Source of the DNA: UMGS1781 sp964389545
GTDB taxonomy: Bacteria; Bacillota; Clostridia; TANB77; CAG-508
DNA length: 17,208 nucleotides
Assembly (NCBI GenBank): GCA_964389545.1
Contig: CAYMDN010000028.1
Location: 1-17,208, forward strand
Reading direction: 5' to 3'
Made by a program: the position numbers and the translations under genes. The notes under the pieces are model-generated. The model made no database searches and was not told the DNA's origin. It saw only the letters and a program-made list of their open reading frames with translations. This document shows positions 1 through 7,055 of the stretch, piece after piece. Within the stretch, counting starts at the first letter, position 1, and the number at the start of each line of letters is the position of its first letter.

Positions 1-2
1 AA

Positions 3-1739
3 ACTTTAGGAAGTGCATCAGTTATATGCTCAGATAAAACAGGGACATTAACACAAAATAAAATGACAGTTGAAAAACTTTATTATAATAATAATGTAAT
101 AGATTTAAAAGTTTTTAAGAGAGATGAATCTGATTTAGACCTAAATAAATTAATATATAACTGTATACTATGTAATGATTCAAAAATGACAGAATCAGGG
201 GAGTTAGCCGGAGATCCAACAGAAACAGCTTTAATAGATTTAGGATGTAAACTAGGATATAAAGATTTATTTGATAAACACTTGCCAAGAGTAGATGAGA
301 TACCATTTGATTCAGATAGAAAATTAATGACAACAGTATATGAAGAAAATGGAAAATATGTAGTATATACAAAAGGTGGAGTTGACGAATTACTTTCAAG
401 ATGTGATAGATACCTGATGAATAAAGAAATAAAAGATAATCTAAATGAATTTATTCCTGAAATCAGAAAGCATAATGAAGAAATGGCAATTGAAGCTTTA
501 AGAGTATTAGCAATGGGGTATAAGGAATTAGATCACAAACCATCAAAAGAAGAGATGGAAAATATAGAATCTAATTTAATTTACATAGGAATGGTTGGAA
601 TGATAGATCCTCCAAGACTAGAAGTAAAAGATGCTATAGAAAAATGTAAATCCGCAGGAATAAAAACAGTAATGATTACAGGAGACCACAAGATAACTGC
701 TGTAGCCATTGCAAAATCCTTAGGAATATTAGAAAATGAAGATGAAGCAATCACAGGGCTAGAACTTGAAGAAATGTCACAAGAAGATTTAACAAATAAC
801 ATAAGAAAATATGCGGTATATGCAAGAGTATCACCAGAACATAAAGTTAGAATTGTTAAGGCATGGCAAGCAAATGGAGAAATAGTTGCTATGACTGGAG
901 ATGGAGTAAATGATGCACCATCATTAAAAATTGCAGATATTGGTTGTGCAATGGGCGTAGTTGGAACAGATGTAGCAAAAGAAGCTGCAGATGTAATCTT
1001 AACAGATGATAACTTTGCAACAGTAGTATCAGCAGTAGAAGAGGGAAGACGTATATATGATAACATATTAAAAGCAATACAATTCTTATTATCAAGTAAT
1101 ATTGGAGAAATTATAACATTATTCTTAGCAATATTAATAACACCTTGGTTATCAACTAAGTTTAATGTTGATATTAATTTAATAGAAGTATTACTACCAA
1201 TACATTTATTATGGGTAAACCTAGTGACAGACTCATTACCAGCTTTAGCACTTGCAGTTGATCCAGCAGATCCAGATGTAATGAAGAGAAAACCAGTTAA
1301 ACATGATAAAGGTGTTTTCACAAAGGGAATGACATGGAGAATAATGTATCAAGGACTAATGATTGGACTATTAACATTAGTAGCATTTATTATAGGATTA
1401 GGAACCAAAGGTGTAGATGATCCTGCAACTAGAGTAAGAATAGGGCAAACAATGGCATTTTATGTATTAGCCCTTTCAGAACTAGTACATGTATTTAATG
1501 TTAGAAATAACTATAAATCAATAATTAAAACAAAAATATTTAACAATAGTAAATTAATTTTAGCGACAATCGTATCAGCAGGATTAATGTTTGTAATTTT
1601 ATTTACATCAACATTTAGAAATATATTCAGCTTAGAACTATTACCAATTGACCATGTATTTGAGATAGTAGTATTAGTATTTGCACCAATATTAATAGTT
1701 GAAATATTCAAATTCTTTAAAATAAATGGAAAAAATTAA
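3..1739 (+). CDS. Calcium-type cation-transporting P-type ATPase, 5'-truncated by the window edge
   Basis: This is the C-terminal ~578 residues of a P2-type ATPase that pumps cations, probably Ca2+, across the membrane using ATP. The reading frame is open from base 3, upstream of the first ATG at 63, and encodes the phosphorylation motif DKTGT (the phosphorylated Asp codon is at 33-35). The nucleotide-binding domain follows. Then come MITGDHK (near residue 226) and GDGVNDAP (near 299), the signature motifs of the P-domain. The last ~240 residues are membrane segments. One carries NLVTDSLPA near residue 405, matching the TM6 Asn/Thr/Asp calcium ligands of SERCA/PMR1-type pumps. The actuator domain and first membrane helices lie outside the window. 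Substrate is inferred from these ligands only. The DUF1653 gene follows 18 bases downstream and probably shares the transcript. Confidence 0.95.
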   Translation, partial: TLGSASVICSDKTGTLTQNKMTVEKLYYNNNVIDLKVFKRDESDLDLNKLIYNCILCNDSKMTESGELAGDPTETALIDLGCKLGYKDLFDKHLPRVDEIPFDSDRKLMTTVYEENGKYVVYTKGGVDELLSRCDRYLMNKEIKDNLNEFIPEIRKHNEEMAIEALRVLAMGYKELDHKPSKEEMENIESNLIYIGMVGMIDPPRLEVKDAIEKCKSAGIKTVMITGDHKITAVAIAKSLGILENEDEAITGLELEEMSQEDLTNNIRKYAVYARVSPEHKVRIVKAWQANGEIVAMTGDGVNDAPSLKIADIGCAMGVVGTDVAKEAADVILTDDNFATVVSAVEEGRRIYDNILKAIQFLLSSNIGEIITLFLAILITPWLSTKFNVDINLIEVLLPIHLLWVNLVTDSLPALALAVDPADPDVMKRKPVKHDKGVFTKGMTWRIMYQGLMIGLLTLVAFIIGLGTKGVDDPATRVRIGQTMAFYVLALSELVHVFNVRNNYKSIIKTKIFNNSKLILATIVSAGLMFVILFTSTFRNIFSLELLPIDHVFEIVVLVFAPILIVEIFKFFKINGKN

Positions 1740-1757
1740 AAAAGGGGAGAATAATAT

Positions 1758-2000
1758 ATGGAAGCAAAAATAAAAGGAATTTATAAGCATTTTAAAGGAG
1801 ATTACTACATAGTAGAAGATGTTGCAATACACAGTGAAACAAAAGAAAAATATATAGTATATAGAGGATTATATGGTGATGGAAAATTATATATAAGACC
1901 ATATGACATGTTTTTATCAAAAGTAGATAAAGTCAAATATCCTAATGTAGAACAAGAATACAGATTTGAATTACAAGATATAAAATCAAAAAATATATAA
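1758..2000 (+). CDS. DUF1653 family small protein
   Basis: This 80-residue protein has the DUF1653 pattern: an N-terminal Y-K-H-F-K-G-x-Y-Y core, then a V-Y-R-G-L-Y-G stretch, then R-P-Y-D-M-F. The family consists of small stand-alone bacterial proteins of unknown biochemical role. The start is set by an AAAGGGGAG ribosome site 8 bases upstream of ATG 1758. It follows the ATPase closely and is ended by the strong hairpin at 2005-2039, so it is likely the last gene of that transcript. There is no signal peptide or membrane segment. Confidence 0.85.
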   Translation: MEAKIKGIYKHFKGDYYIVEDVAIHSETKEKYIVYRGLYGDGKLYIRPYDMFLSKVDKVKYPNVEQEYRFELQDIKSKNI

Positions 2001-2004
2001 AACA

Positions 2005-2039
2005 AAACCGACGAACATCTTTCAGATGATCGTCGGTTT
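2005..2039. terminator. Bidirectional rho-independent terminator between convergent genes
   Basis: A 15-bp stem with one A-A mismatch (AAACCGACGA + CATCT against AGATG + TCGTCGGTTT) closes a 3-base loop. The minus strand continues into a T-rich tract, so it can end the minus-strand gene at 2054 as well as the ATPase/DUF1653 transcript. It also marks the left edge of the GC-richer islet. Confidence 0.85.
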
Positions 2040-2053
2040 ATGTCTGCCTAAGT

Positions 2054-2539
2054 TTATCTGGGAGTGACAGAACCTCCTTGATAGGGCCATCGTATGTTCG
2101 AAACCGAATAGGGAACAGGATCGCCGGCACCATATCTTCCGCTTGTGGGAGACCTGGTATGCCCTGAAGTGATAGGAAAATCATCCTTTCCATTTTTTAG
2201 TGTACTGTTATGCTTTCGGACAAAGGACTTTGGTTGATAAAATTCAGGAGCCAGTGATATCCGGCACCAAATTTCACCAGGCAGGTAGAAATCTTTTTTG
2301 AAATTGCGCAAAGGATGTTCGTGATCGTAGGGCTGATTTCTTAGTTCATAATGGATGGTGCTGGGGGTAGACTTTCCTTCGTCTGCATCGCGGAATTTGA
2401 TAGTGAAATTTTTCTTATTCCGTCTGCGAAGCAGAACTGTTCCTAAGGGGATATCAATAATTACATCAAAGCTGTCGTGCCGTGAAATAACGGTAAAGTA
2501 AAATCCACCTCTTTCAGCTCTTCTAATGGTTTCTTTCAT
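2054..2539 (-). CDS. Hypothetical protein of the GC-richer islet, 161 aa
   Basis: I do not recognise this protein. Start ATG at 2539 is chosen over the longer open frame because AGGAGG lies 8 bases upstream and the extension is AT-rich promoter sequence. The protein is soluble-looking and basic. It has an N-terminal β-rich half (around residues 10-50, with an LLRRR stretch) and a Pro/Gly/Ser-rich C-terminus. There is no signal peptide or membrane helix. Codon use differs sharply from neighbouring native genes: it uses CGG for Arg three times (plus-strand triplets at 2261, 2420 and 2480), whereas native genes avoid it. A clean σA promoter drives it, closely resembling the promoter of the divergent vWA pair, so the three genes are probably one unit. 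This suggests horizontal acquisition. Confidence 0.7.
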   Translation of the reverse strand: MKETIRRAERGGFYFTVISRHDSFDVIIDIPLGTVLLRRRNKKNFTIKFRDADEGKSTPSTIHYELRNQPYDHEHPLRNFKKDFYLPGEIWCRISLAPEFYQPKSFVRKHNSTLKNGKDDFPITSGHTRSPTSGRYGAGDPVPYSVSNIRWPYQGGSVTPR

Positions 2540-2630
2540 GTCCACATTCCTCCTGTAAATAATTATTTTGACTACGTTGTTTAGACTCTTTATGTACATC
2601 AGGAAAAAAATAATAAAATGCGTCTTTTTT

Positions 2631-2659
2631 ATTATATCAAACTTTACATAATTTTGCAA
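2631..2659 (-). promoter_or_regulatory. σA promoter for the minus-strand islet gene
   Basis: On the minus strand, TTGCAA (2659-2654) and TATAAT (2636-2631) are separated by exactly 17 bases, with an extended TG-A before the -10 box. The spacer shares the block ATTATGTAAA with the plus-strand promoter at 2816-2844. Confidence 0.85.
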
Positions 2660-2815
2660 CTTCTGTTAAAAATTAACCTATGAGTAATGGGCAGAGAGGA
2701 TGAATAGAGTATAGAACTTTTCTAGTAACTACAGAAATACGAAGTGTATTCTTAAATATAAAGAAGGTGAAATAGTTATATTTAAATATATTTTTAATGG
2801 AAAATAATAGTATAA

Positions 2816-2844
2816 TTGAAATATTATGTAAATCGTGATATAAT
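2816..2844 (+). promoter_or_regulatory. σA promoter for the vWA gene pair
   Basis: TTGAAA (2816-2821) and TATAAT (2839-2844) have a 17-base spacer and an extended TGA upstream of the -10 box. The spacer contains ATTATGTAAA, as in the divergent promoter. Over the 41 bases from each -35 box the two promoters match at 34 positions by eye. Confidence 0.85.
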
Positions 2845-2928
2845 TAAAAAGATGCAAAATTTTAGCAAATGTCCTTTTGGCATCAACTGTAGTGACAAAA
2901 AAATGAAAAGAATTTTGGAGGGCAAGTT

Positions 2929-3654
2929 ATGACATCGGATCAACTGTTTATGTACCTGGCACCACGGTGCCTGATTGCAACGTTGGCAATCAACGCTGTA
3001 ATCGCGATTCTCTGCTTTATTGGCCATTTGATGCACAAAAGCCTAAAGAGGTACTGGTATGATTTGAGGATATCAATCGTCGGCATAGACACTCTTTTGG
3101 TGTTTGCCTTATTTATGATTATCTTCTTTCTGCCAAACTCGGCGATTAGCGGATTTTTGCCAACAAGAACAGAGTACAAGACCATCGTAATACCAGCGGA
3201 AGAAATTGAGGTTGTAAACCAAATCACGCACGAAAACATCATAGAAATCCCATCAATTGTTTTACCTCTCGAACCTGAGGGGGAACAAGCAGTCGTAATC
3301 GACACTTCTTCGGAGGGCTTAAAAAGCTTTATGGACGACTTTTACGGAGAAAATGTCGAGTTCTTTAACCAAAGGCAAAAAGCAACATTCCTGAGCAATG
3401 GTGAAGGTTTCCAAAACTTTACAGGATTAGACTTAAGAGAAATCCAATATGTAGAGGAAACTGATACAACTGTCGTAAATCTGGATCAGCTCGGATATGA
3501 AACAATTTGGCTGTTCACAGATCTGGAACATATGACATTCGAAGCAACAGATTGTAAAGTTATGTTGTATGTTCCGAGGACAATTACTCAAAGCGAATTA
3601 ACCCAATTAAAGGAACTGGGCAATGTGACAGTTATCACAATTGAGAAGAACTGA
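2929..3654 (+). CDS. Membrane-anchored vWA-like protein with a degenerate MIDAS
   Basis: The 241-residue protein has two hydrophobic segments (about 14-33 and 48-70). The basic loop between them (KSLKRYWYDLR) predicts that the C-terminal domain faces outside. Residues ~120-241 align with the downstream paralog: both have an acidic/hydrophobic lead-in, F-x-x-D-x-Y, V/I-E-F-F, G-Y-x-T-x-W and (S/T)-D-L-E-H. The metal-site motif reads D125-T-S127-S-E129, so the third MIDAS position is Glu instead of Ser, and the Thr region is changed too. Metal binding is therefore doubtful. The ribosome site is GGAGG, 10 bases before ATG 2929. It uses an in-frame CGG Arg codon at 2965-2967, unlike the native genes. 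Function is unknown; a non-metal-binding partner of the next protein is my inference. Confidence 0.75.
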   Translation: MTSDQLFMYLAPRCLIATLAINAVIAILCFIGHLMHKSLKRYWYDLRISIVGIDTLLVFALFMIIFFLPNSAISGFLPTRTEYKTIVIPAEEIEVVNQITHENIIEIPSIVLPLEPEGEQAVVIDTSSEGLKSFMDDFYGENVEFFNQRQKATFLSNGEGFQNFTGLDLREIQYVEETDTTVVNLDQLGYETIWLFTDLEHMTFEATDCKVMLYVPRTITQSELTQLKELGNVTVITIEKN

Positions 3655-3665
3655 CGAGGTGGATT

Positions 3666-4268
3666 ATGGAAGAAAAGAAATCAAATGGATTACTGAATGT
3701 AATCGTGCTTATGGTAATGTTCTTGCTGTTTGGTGCAATCTTTATGCTCTTGAATATGAGCAATGTGGAAACAGTGTACACAGAGATCAAAAAAGATCCT
3801 ATCTACAAAGTTGTAGATGAAGTTGTTGAGGTGAACATCTATCATCAGGATACGCCTATCATACCCATAACTCGGGAAGAGGGTGGAAGAGAGCTCATTC
3901 TTGTAGATAAGTCGGGTTCCATGAAGGAATTCATTACTGACCTGTACAGAAACAACATTGAGTTCTTTAAGCAAAACGATGTGTGGGCGTTCGATACTGC
4001 GGTGTATGAAGATGTGTTAATTGAAGAAATTGACTTTTCGGGAGACACAAACTTGTTTATGGCAGTGAACCAGGCGGCAGAAGCAGGATATTCCACTGTG
4101 TGGATTTGCTCTGACTTGGAGCACAATACCGGCGAAATCGTACTTTCCGATTTGGCAAAGCAAATGCAAATCATAGTGTATTCGCCTAAAATCCTGGATA
4201 GAGCTAAGACCAGTACAGTACTGGAAGAATTGCAGGCGTCTAGCCTCAAAATCATCACAATCAATTAG
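3666..4268 (+). CDS. Membrane-anchored vWA-domain protein with intact MIDAS
   Basis: The 200-residue protein has a short Lys-containing N-terminus and one membrane helix (about 9-30), so the C-terminal domain is predicted to lie outside. The vWA-like domain (about 75-200) shows a complete metal-ion-dependent adhesion site: D81-K-S83-G-S85, then G-D-T128, then S-D150-L-E-H. vWA domains of this kind bind protein ligands through a divalent metal. It is a paralog of the upstream gene and starts 11 bases after it, with GAGGTGG as ribosome site. The two are almost certainly co-transcribed and may form a hetero-complex (inference). It contains an in-frame CGG Arg codon at 3873-3875 and has GC-richer codon use than native genes. 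Confidence 0.8.
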   Translation: MEEKKSNGLLNVIVLMVMFLLFGAIFMLLNMSNVETVYTEIKKDPIYKVVDEVVEVNIYHQDTPIIPITREEGGRELILVDKSGSMKEFITDLYRNNIEFFKQNDVWAFDTAVYEDVLIEEIDFSGDTNLFMAVNQAAEAGYSTVWICSDLEHNTGEIVLSDLAKQMQIIVYSPKILDRAKTSTVLEELQASSLKIITIN

Positions 4269-4280
4269 AACTGAAAGAAA

Positions 4281-4320
4281 GGAAAAGGTGGAGCTGTAGC
4301 TCCGCCTTTTCCTTGTTGTA
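4281..4320 (+). terminator. Rho-independent terminator of the vWA pair
   Basis: A 14-bp stem (GGAAAAGGTGGAGC at 4281-4294 with its complement at 4299-4312, one G-T pair) closes a TGTA loop. A T-rich tail follows. It marks the right edge of the GC-richer islet. Confidence 0.9.
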
Positions 4321-4367
4321 ATAGTTGGATTATTTAGAAAAGTCCAGTAAATTTTTATTATATTATA

Positions 4368-4402
4368 AAAAAGTAGAGTAGATAAAAACCGCTTTACTTT
4401 TT
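4368..4402 (-). terminator. Probable terminator of the patatin-like gene
   Basis: On the minus strand an imperfect stem (AAAAGTA-AG against CT-TACTTTT with a short internal mismatch) ends in a T-run about 10-40 bases after the stop codon at 4409. The stem is weak and the loop long. Confidence 0.5.
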
Positions 4403-4408
4403 AAAAAT

Positions 4409-5252
4409 TTAAAGTTTTAGCTCTCTGTTTGTTATCTCATAACCCAATTTATATAAATATTCAATTTTACTTGAATCTAACAGAGAAATATGGTTAGTTT
4501 TTATTTTAATAAGACTGTCTGCTCCTATTAGTTCATAATTAGATAATTCTTGAGAGAGCATTCCAATTGATTTTTCTATAACTTCTATTATATTAATATA
4601 ATCATCTTGTCTAATGTTTTCTTCAAAAACTACGCTTATTACTTTATCTGCTCCCATAATTTTTGTTTCTTTCCATGGAATATTTTCTCTTATTCCACCA
4701 TCTATAAATTCGGTATTTTTATATTTGCAAGGGCTAAACACACCTGGATAACTACAACTTGCTCTTACTGCTGTACCGATATCGATATCATGTATATATT
4801 TAGTATTATCAGTATAACCGTTTTTAGTTTGCTTTGATGAAAAAATACATACCTCGCCATTATGTAGGTCAACGCTTGGAATAATAAGTGGCATTTTTAT
4901 TTGTTTTATATTGTATATTCCTTTGGCAGTACAAAGCTTTCTCATAAGTTTTTCTATTTTATTTCCATTATTTAGTCCTTGTATTAAAATTTTTTGATTA
5001 AAAATCAGTCCGAACTATGAGTTTTAATATATTCGAAATACTGATATAATTTATTTGATTACAGTACTTTTGAAAAATTTGATATATTTCATCTGGTTTG
5101 TAACCTACCGCATATAAAGTACTAATTATACTACCAGAAGAGGTTCCAGATATATAATCAATTTTTATATTTTTCTCCTCAAAAGCCTTTAGCACTCCTA
5201 TATGAGCCGCACCTTTTACGCCTCCACCTGCAAGTGATAATCCAAGTTTCAT
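4409..5252 (-). CDS. Patatin-like phospholipase with an in-gene +1 shift at a CGG codon
   Basis: This is a patatin-family serine acyl hydrolase, predicted to cleave fatty acyl chains from membrane lipids. The N-terminal part has the oxyanion G-G-G-x-x-G (residues 9-14) and nucleophile motif G36-T-S38-S-G40. The catalytic Asp-Gly-Gly is near residue 184, in the other reading frame. The frame from ATG 5252 stops at 4998, four codons after CGG (5012-5010). Skipping that C gives Val-Gly-Leu-Ile-Phe and an unbroken frame to 4409, for a protein of about 280 residues, normal for this family. AGGGGG precedes the start. The shift could be a pseudogene lesion or a sequencing error. However, the identical geometry in ecfT and dnaG makes recoding at CGG the better explanation. 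Confidence 0.85.
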
Positions 5253-5396
5253 AGCATCCCCCTAATTTACACATACTTATAAAACATTTTATTTTTTTTA
5301 TGAAAAGATGTGCAGATTTTTAATGAAACTCAATAAAAATATTTATTATATGATAAATTTTTAATTGAAATTGGCACATTTTACCCAAAATAAAAA

Positions 5397-5426
5397 ATAC
5401 AGGAAATATTTAAATATATCCTGTAT
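5397..5426 (-). terminator. Near-perfect 30-bp palindrome acting as terminator of the TfoX-N gene
   Basis: ATACAGGA and TCCTGTAT flank an inner ATATTTAAATAT, so the whole 30 bases fold back on themselves. On the minus strand it is followed by a long T-rich tract, and it lies 55 bases after the stop of the 99-aa gene. Confidence 0.75.
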
Positions 5427-5480
5427 CTTAAAAATTAGGCAATATCAACGACCTATTAATTAGATAAATAGTAATTTGTA

Positions 5481-5780
5481 TTACTTTTTACTCTGTAAAC
5501 CTTTGCAAGTTTCAATAACAATTTCTTTTAATGTTTCTTTATTATCTATGTCATCAACTAAATACATAGGCTTAGCACTCTCATAAGGTATTTGTTCTTG
5601 CATATCATATTTTTTATTACTACTAACTATCTTCACAAGTAGTCTATTATCATATATTCCACCAAATAGAATATTATTATAATATAATAAATATTCACCC
5701 ATCATTGCTCTACAATTTATATTGTCCAATAAATCTAATTGCTCTAATATAAAATCTTTATAATCTTTTGATGTTGCCAT
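5481..5780 (-). CDS. TfoX/Sxy N-terminal-domain family protein
   Basis: This 99-residue stand-alone TfoX N-domain protein has the family core C-R-A-M-M-G-E-Y, followed by F-G-G-I-Y and A-K-P-M-Y-L-V-D. Full-length TfoX/Sxy is a competence regulator in gammaproteobacteria. Single-domain Firmicute versions have no established role, so competence should not be assumed. The start is fixed by AGGAG about 8 bases before ATG 5780. It has its own promoter (5830-5858) and terminator (5397-5426), so it is monocistronic. No CGG codon is present. Confidence 0.85.
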   Translation of the reverse strand: MATSKDYKDFILEQLDLLDNINCRAMMGEYLLYYNNILFGGIYDNRLLVKIVSSNKKYDMQEQIPYESAKPMYLVDDIDNKETLKEIVIETCKGLQSKK

Positions 5781-5829
5781 TTTTACATCTCCTATCTACT
5801 CGACAAATTACTATTTGTATAACAATTAA

Positions 5830-5858
5830 ATAATATCATATATTCGATTTTTTATCAA
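5830..5858 (-). promoter_or_regulatory. σA promoter of the TfoX-N gene
   Basis: On the minus strand, TTGATA (5858-5853) and TATTAT (5835-5830) are 17 bases apart, with TGA before the -10 box. It lies 50 bases upstream of the start codon. From 5859 to about 6033 I see no gene or recognisable element. Confidence 0.75.
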
Positions 5859-6033
5859 AACTTGTAATAGTATATTTCAATATAGTTTTAAAGATTATTT
5901 TTGAATACAAATCGTGAGTACAGATAGGGTAAACGAGAGGAAAAACAACGAATAATTTTGAAAATAGGTTGAATAACGAAAAGTGAGGAAATACAGTAAT
6001 ATCAATACTTACAGATAGTTTTAAATAAAAATA

Positions 6034-6067
6034 AAAACCACTGAATTTGGTTAAAATTCAATGGTTT
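6034..6067 (-). terminator. Terminator immediately after tRNA-Leu
   Basis: On the minus strand, AAACCA-TTGAATTT pairs with AAATTCAG-TGGTTT, and a long T-rich run follows. It begins directly after the tRNA CCA end. Confidence 0.9.
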
Positions 6068-6157
6068 TGGTGCAGATGGCCGGAATCGAACCGGCACGGG
6101 AGGTTAAGTCCCGCAGGATTTTAAGTCCTGTGCGTCTGCCAGTTCCGCCACATCTGC
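6068..6157 (-). tRNA. tRNA-Leu (anticodon UAA), CCA encoded
   Basis: The minus strand forms a complete cloverleaf. The acceptor stem GCAGATG pairs with CATCTGC, the discriminator is A, and CCA is encoded at 6070-6068. The anticodon arm reads GGACT-TAA-AATCC, giving UAA. A long variable arm (GCGGGAC...CTCCCGT) is typical of class II tRNA-Leu, and the T-arm is GGTTCGATTCC. It has its own consensus promoter and terminator. Any open frame through it on the plus strand is spurious. Confidence 0.97.
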
Positions 6158-6189
6158 ATTTAAACTGGCTTTGTCTTGCGACATTTAAG

Positions 6190-6219
6190 ATTATACTACT
6201 TGTACCTATTAATTGTCAA
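6190..6219 (-). promoter_or_regulatory. Consensus σA promoter of tRNA-Leu
   Basis: On the minus strand, TTGACA (6219-6214) and TATAAT (6195-6190) are separated by 18 bases. Both hexamers match the consensus perfectly, about 32 bases before the tRNA 5' end. Confidence 0.9.
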
Positions 6220-6249
6220 GACTTTTCTTTCAAAAAGTTGTTAATAGTA

Positions 6250-6277
6250 AAAATCCTTCAGTTTTCTGAAGGATTTT
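6250..6277 (-). terminator. Terminator of the lipoprotein gene
   Basis: A perfect 12-bp stem (AAAATCCTTCAG/CTGAAGGATTTT) closes a four-base loop. The minus strand continues in T-rich sequence. It lies about 40 bases past the stop codon at 6316. Confidence 0.9.
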
Positions 6278-6315
6278 ATTGCTATTTAATATTGGGTGTG
6301 AATTGCTATTATCTA

Positions 6316-6903
6316 TTATTCTACAGTGAAGCCTTCTTCTTTTGCGGCTTTTCTTAATTCATCTGGTGTTAATGATGTAATATCAGATATAGATGAATCT
6401 CCAAGAAGGTCTTCGTCCATTGATTCTAGACCTTTTGAATTTAGTTCCATTACTAATTTACTACCTGATGTTGAGAAATCTATTATTCCTTGTTCTTTAA
6501 GTTGTGATTCAAATTCTTTCTTTAATTCTGGATCAGAAGCAAGTCCTTCAAACATTTCAAGCATTGCGTTTGCTTCTTCAGAATCTCCAACATCTAAAGT
6601 CATTTTTACAGTATCAATTTTATTATTTTTATAGTTGAATTCAAGTGTTGTTTCGGCACCATCAATTTCTTTTGAGATAGTTACTTTATCATTAGATGAT
6701 TTGCTTGATGATTTATCACCGTCTTCAACAGCTGATTGTGTATCATCATCGTCATTATCTTTCTTTTTATCAGTTTGTGATGTTTTTTTATCGTCATCAT
6801 CGTCATCCTTGTCTTTTTCATCTTTGTCTCCACATCCTGCTAATGTAACAACAACTGCTAACATAAGTAATATAAGAAATAATTTTTTTAATGTTTCTTT
6901 CAT
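6316..6903 (-). CDS. Acidic lipoprotein with an Asp/Lys-rich linker
   Basis: The 195-residue protein has a lipoprotein signal peptide: Lys-containing start, hydrophobic core, lipobox L-A-G-C24. It should therefore be lipid-anchored on the outer face of the membrane. Residues 25-70 are a low-complexity run of Asp, Lys and Ser, likely an unfolded spacer. Residues ~75-195 form a mixed domain with a β-strand-like opening and acidic helices, recalling small YehR/DUF1307-type lipoproteins, though I cannot confirm the family. ATG 6903 is chosen over an upstream in-frame TTG because GGAGGAG lies 6 bases before it. The gene is divergent from the next one and has its own terminator. Confidence 0.85.
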   Translation of the reverse strand: MKETLKKLFLILLMLAVVVTLAGCGDKDEKDKDDDDDDKKTSQTDKKKDNDDDDTQSAVEDGDKSSSKSSNDKVTISKEIDGAETTLEFNYKNNKIDTVKMTLDVGDSEEANAMLEMFEGLASDPELKKEFESQLKEQGIIDFSTSGSKLVMELNSKGLESMDEDLLGDSSISDITSLTPDELRKAAKEEGFTVE

Positions 6904-7000
6904 TAATATCTCCTCCAATTAAAATTTTTTATGATTCACCCCAATTGATAAAAATGATTATAACACAAAAAAATAAGAAAAGAAAAAAAATAACAAAATA

Positions 7001-7029
7001 TTGTAAAAAAAAAACTATTGTGATATTAT
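7001..7029 (+). promoter_or_regulatory. σA promoter of the 397-aa protein gene
   Basis: TTGTAA (7001-7006) and TATTAT (7024-7029) are 17 bases apart, with an extended TGA before the -10 box, 26 bases upstream of the start codon. A minus-strand TATAAT for the divergent lipoprotein gene lies at 6962-6957 without a clear -35 box. Confidence 0.75.
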
Positions 7030-7055
7030 GAAAATATATAAAAGGAGGAAGATAG

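Larger units (their letters stand above)
2540..2928. other. Divergent intergenic control region of the islet (389 bases)
   Basis: This AT-rich region separates the minus-strand 161-aa gene from the vWA pair. It holds one σA-type promoter facing each way (listed separately) and about 155 bases between their -35 boxes in which I see no gene. A small imperfect inverted repeat, AATAC/GTATT, sits around 2740-2755. The vWA leader, about 75 bases from the expected start of transcription to the ATG, shows no riboswitch that I recognise. Confidence 0.7.

Noticed and set aside
581..1321. Long antisense open frame inside the P-type ATPase gene
   Set aside because: The plus-strand frame carries all P-type ATPase motifs. 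The antisense frame has no ribosome site or recognisable domain.
2054..2659. Longer 201-residue version of the minus-strand islet protein
   Set aside because: The additional N-terminal 40 residues come from promoter and leader sequence. AGGAGG points to the start at 2539.
6061..6357. Open frame of 98 codons on the plus strand across the tRNA region
   Set aside because: It runs antisense through tRNA-Leu, its promoter and a terminator, and has no ribosome site or family pattern.
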